DNA of 64,000 nt from Polynucleobacter asymbioticus. GTDB lineage: Bacteria > Pseudomonadota > Gammaproteobacteria > Burkholderiales > Burkholderiaceae. The notes beneath the pieces were generated by a model. It was not told where the DNA came from. It saw only the letters and a program-made list of their open reading frames with translations, and ran no database searches. Positions 62,602 to 64,000 of this stretch are shown one piece after another; within the stretch, counting starts at the first letter, position 1; every line of letters starts with the position of its first letter. The stretch lies in NCBI RefSeq assembly GCF_018687575.1, contig NZ_CP061297.1, forward strand, positions 434,001 through 498,000, in the 5' to 3' direction. The position numbers and the translations under genes were made by a program.

Positions 62602-64000
62602 ATGAGCTCTGTAGCGCCTGATTTAATTCTCAATGAAAAAGAAGTGCTTTTTCATCCAGGGCTATTGAAGAAGTTTGATATCAATGGTCCGCGCTACACC
62701 TCTTACCCCAGTGCCGATCGCTTTCATAATCAATTTCGTGAAGTTGATTATTTCGGAGCATTGCAACGCGTAGCCAAGATTAATGAGCCGCTATCACTGT
62801 ATTTCCATTTACCGTTCTGCCCCAACATTTGTTATTACTGTGGTTGCAACAAAATCATTACTAAAGACCATGGTCGAAGTGCTAAGTACATCAAGTATTT
62901 GGCTAAAGAGATGGCGATGGTTTGTGCTGCCATGGGTGCCCAGAAAAAAATTCCAGTGACCCAGTTGCATTGGGGTGGTGGAACACCTACATTTTTGTCT
63001 CACGAAGAGATGGTTGAGTTGATGCAGCACACTCGCCAGCATTTTGATCTTCTTCCTGGCGGCGAATATTCAATTGAGATTGATCCACGACGAGTAGTGG
63101 AGGCTGATATTGCCTTGTTGGCTGACTTGGGCTTCAACCGAATCAGTCTTGGGGTTCAAGACTTCAACCTCGAAGTGCAGCAAGCAGTGCATCGCATTCA
63201 GACTATTGAAGAGACTCAGGCGGTGATGGATTGGTCGAGAAAGTATGGATTTAAATCCAGAAGCGTTGATCTGATTTATGGCTTGCCAAAGCAGACTCCA
63301 GAAACCTTTAAAGAAACCGTGGAAGCGGTTCTGAAGATGTGCCCAGATCGATTATCGGTTTACAACTATGCTCATTTGCCACATATCTTTAAGCCTCAAC
63401 GTAGAATAGCTGAGGCGGATTTACCAGGGGCTGCAGATAAGCTAGATATTTTGTCGAATACCATAGATAGGCTAGGCGAAGCAGGTTATGTGTTTATTGG
63501 TATGGATCACTTTGCTAAGCCTGATGATGAATTAGCAGTTGCTCAGAAAGAGGGTAAGCTCCATCGCAATTTCCAAGGTTATTCAACGCAAGCGGAATGT
63601 GATCTCTTGGCGTTTGGCATCTCCTCTATTGGTAAGGTGGACGATTGCTACTCACAAAATGTCCGCACTCTAGATGAGTACTACTCAGCAATCGATGATG
63701 CCCATCTCCCCACACTCCGAGGCCTTCGATTAGACAAAGATGATTTACTGCGCCGTGAATTAATCGGTGAGTTAATGTGCCAATTTTCACTGGACACGGA
63801 TTTATTTGCTAAGTCCCATCAAATCGACTTCTCAAGTTACTTTAAGACGGAGATTGCGGAGTTAAAGCATTTGGAAGAGGCGGGTCTGCTTGAGTGGCAG
63901 GGCGCTAAGATGGTCGTGCCTATCAAAGGCCGGCTCCTAGCTCGGCGTGTAGCTATGACCTTTGATCGTCATCTAAGGGAATCTCAGGCTGTGGGCAGGT
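62602..64000 (+). CDS. hemN: Oxygen-independent coproporphyrinogen III oxidase, 5' part (3' end outside window)
   Basis: HemN is a radical-SAM enzyme turning coproporphyrinogen III into protoporphyrinogen IX without oxygen. The frame is open from the ATG at 62602 to the window end (466 codons, almost the full 455-475 residues of the family). It shows GPRYTSYPSADRF, PFCPNICYYCGCNKIITKDH with the CxxxCxxC iron-sulfur motif, LHWGGGTPTFLS, and SIEIDPRRVVEADI. This is true HemN and not HemW: the YYCGCN motif and the length fit. It joins hemC and hemD at the other end of the window in the same pathway. Confidence 0.93.
   Translation, partial: MSSVAPDLILNEKEVLFHPGLLKKFDINGPRYTSYPSADRFHNQFREVDYFGALQRVAKINEPLSLYFHLPFCPNICYYCGCNKIITKDHGRSAKYIKYLAKEMAMVCAAMGAQKKIPVTQLHWGGGTPTFLSHEEMVELMQHTRQHFDLLPGGEYSIEIDPRRVVEADIALLADLGFNRISLGVQDFNLEVQQAVHRIQTIEETQAVMDWSRKYGFKSRSVDLIYGLPKQTPETFKETVEAVLKMCPDRLSVYNYAHLPHIFKPQRRIAEADLPGAADKLDILSNTIDRLGEAGYVFIGMDHFAKPDDELAVAQKEGKLHRNFQGYSTQAECDLLAFGISSIGKVDDCYSQNVRTLDEYYSAIDDAHLPTLRGLRLDKDDLLRRELIGELMCQFSLDTDLFAKSHQIDFSSYFKTEIAELKHLEEAGLLEWQGAKMVVPIKGRLLARRVAMTFDRHLRESQAVGR

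Overview
The window is a gene-dense chromosomal segment, by eye mid-40s % GC, from a betaproteobacterium of the Burkholderiales. A Polynucleobacter-like freshwater bacterium fits best. This rests on gene repertoire (Bug/TctC-type binding protein beside tctBA, a paired cyanophycin synthetase locus, nadE next to a P-II gene, TcdA, YaeQ, many TTG starts, very short intergenic gaps) and not on any search. No gap between genes exceeds 300 bases, and there are no rRNAs, insertion sequences, CRISPR arrays or prophages. The window opens inside an Orn/Lys/Arg decarboxylase gene and closes inside hemN.

Layout. 1-8.8 kb: decarboxylase end; argH with TRAP transporter genes dctQM; hemC-hemD facing a DEAD-box helicase-ubiC pair. 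8.8-19.6 kb: aldehyde dehydrogenase, msrA, pdxH/tcdA (divergent, 22 bp apart), an amino-acid permease with alanine dehydrogenase behind a structured leader, a GDT1-type cation transporter, pepN and fbp. 19.7-27.5 kb: a cyanophycin locus with two synthetase genes on the minus strand, divergent from an ABC exporter-like gene and a DUF1854 gene. 27.6-31 kb: a tripartite tricarboxylate transporter (tctC, terminator, tctB, tctA). 31-35.2 kb: a copper-uptake cluster (DUF2946 protein, an extra 59-aa membrane protein, copper-uptake-associated protein, TonB receptor, DsrE-like protein, PCu(A)C chaperone). 35.2-43.1 kb: ilvD, an orphan FixJ/LuxR regulator, a RodZ-like protein, nadE-glnB, ppa, a solitary antitoxin-like regulator with a perfectly palindromic promoter, and trxB. 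43.2-49.6 kb: ftsK-lolA-serS, tRNA-Ser(CGA) and recQ. 49.6-56.2 kb: yggT, an iron(III) ABC transporter with a Fur-type site over its binding-protein promoter, a small lipoprotein, a histone-H1-like fusion protein, a YdcH-family protein and a YjdM/PhnA-type protein. 56.2-64 kb: AsmA-family protein, small conserved genes (4-TM 'holin' family, slyX, DUF1653-like), an LLM flavin oxidoreductase, yaeQ with a PIN-domain gene, a COG2509-type FAD enzyme and hemN.

How the genes work together. Several sets form pathways: haem synthesis (hemC, hemD, hemN), alanine-type amino-acid uptake and deamination, nitrogen storage as cyanophycin close to nitrogen sensing by P-II, copper acquisition and iron acquisition. 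The most unusual material is (i) the cyanophycin locus, in which the second synthetase has a damaged Mur-ligase P-loop and the adjoining ABC protein carries an N-terminal zinc-ribbon; (ii) a recurring -10 hexamer 5-7 nt before the ATG of seven genes, pointing to leaderless transcription; (iii) the solitary antitoxin-like gene bounded by two perfect inverted repeats; and (iv) a basic-tail/acidic-domain fusion protein.
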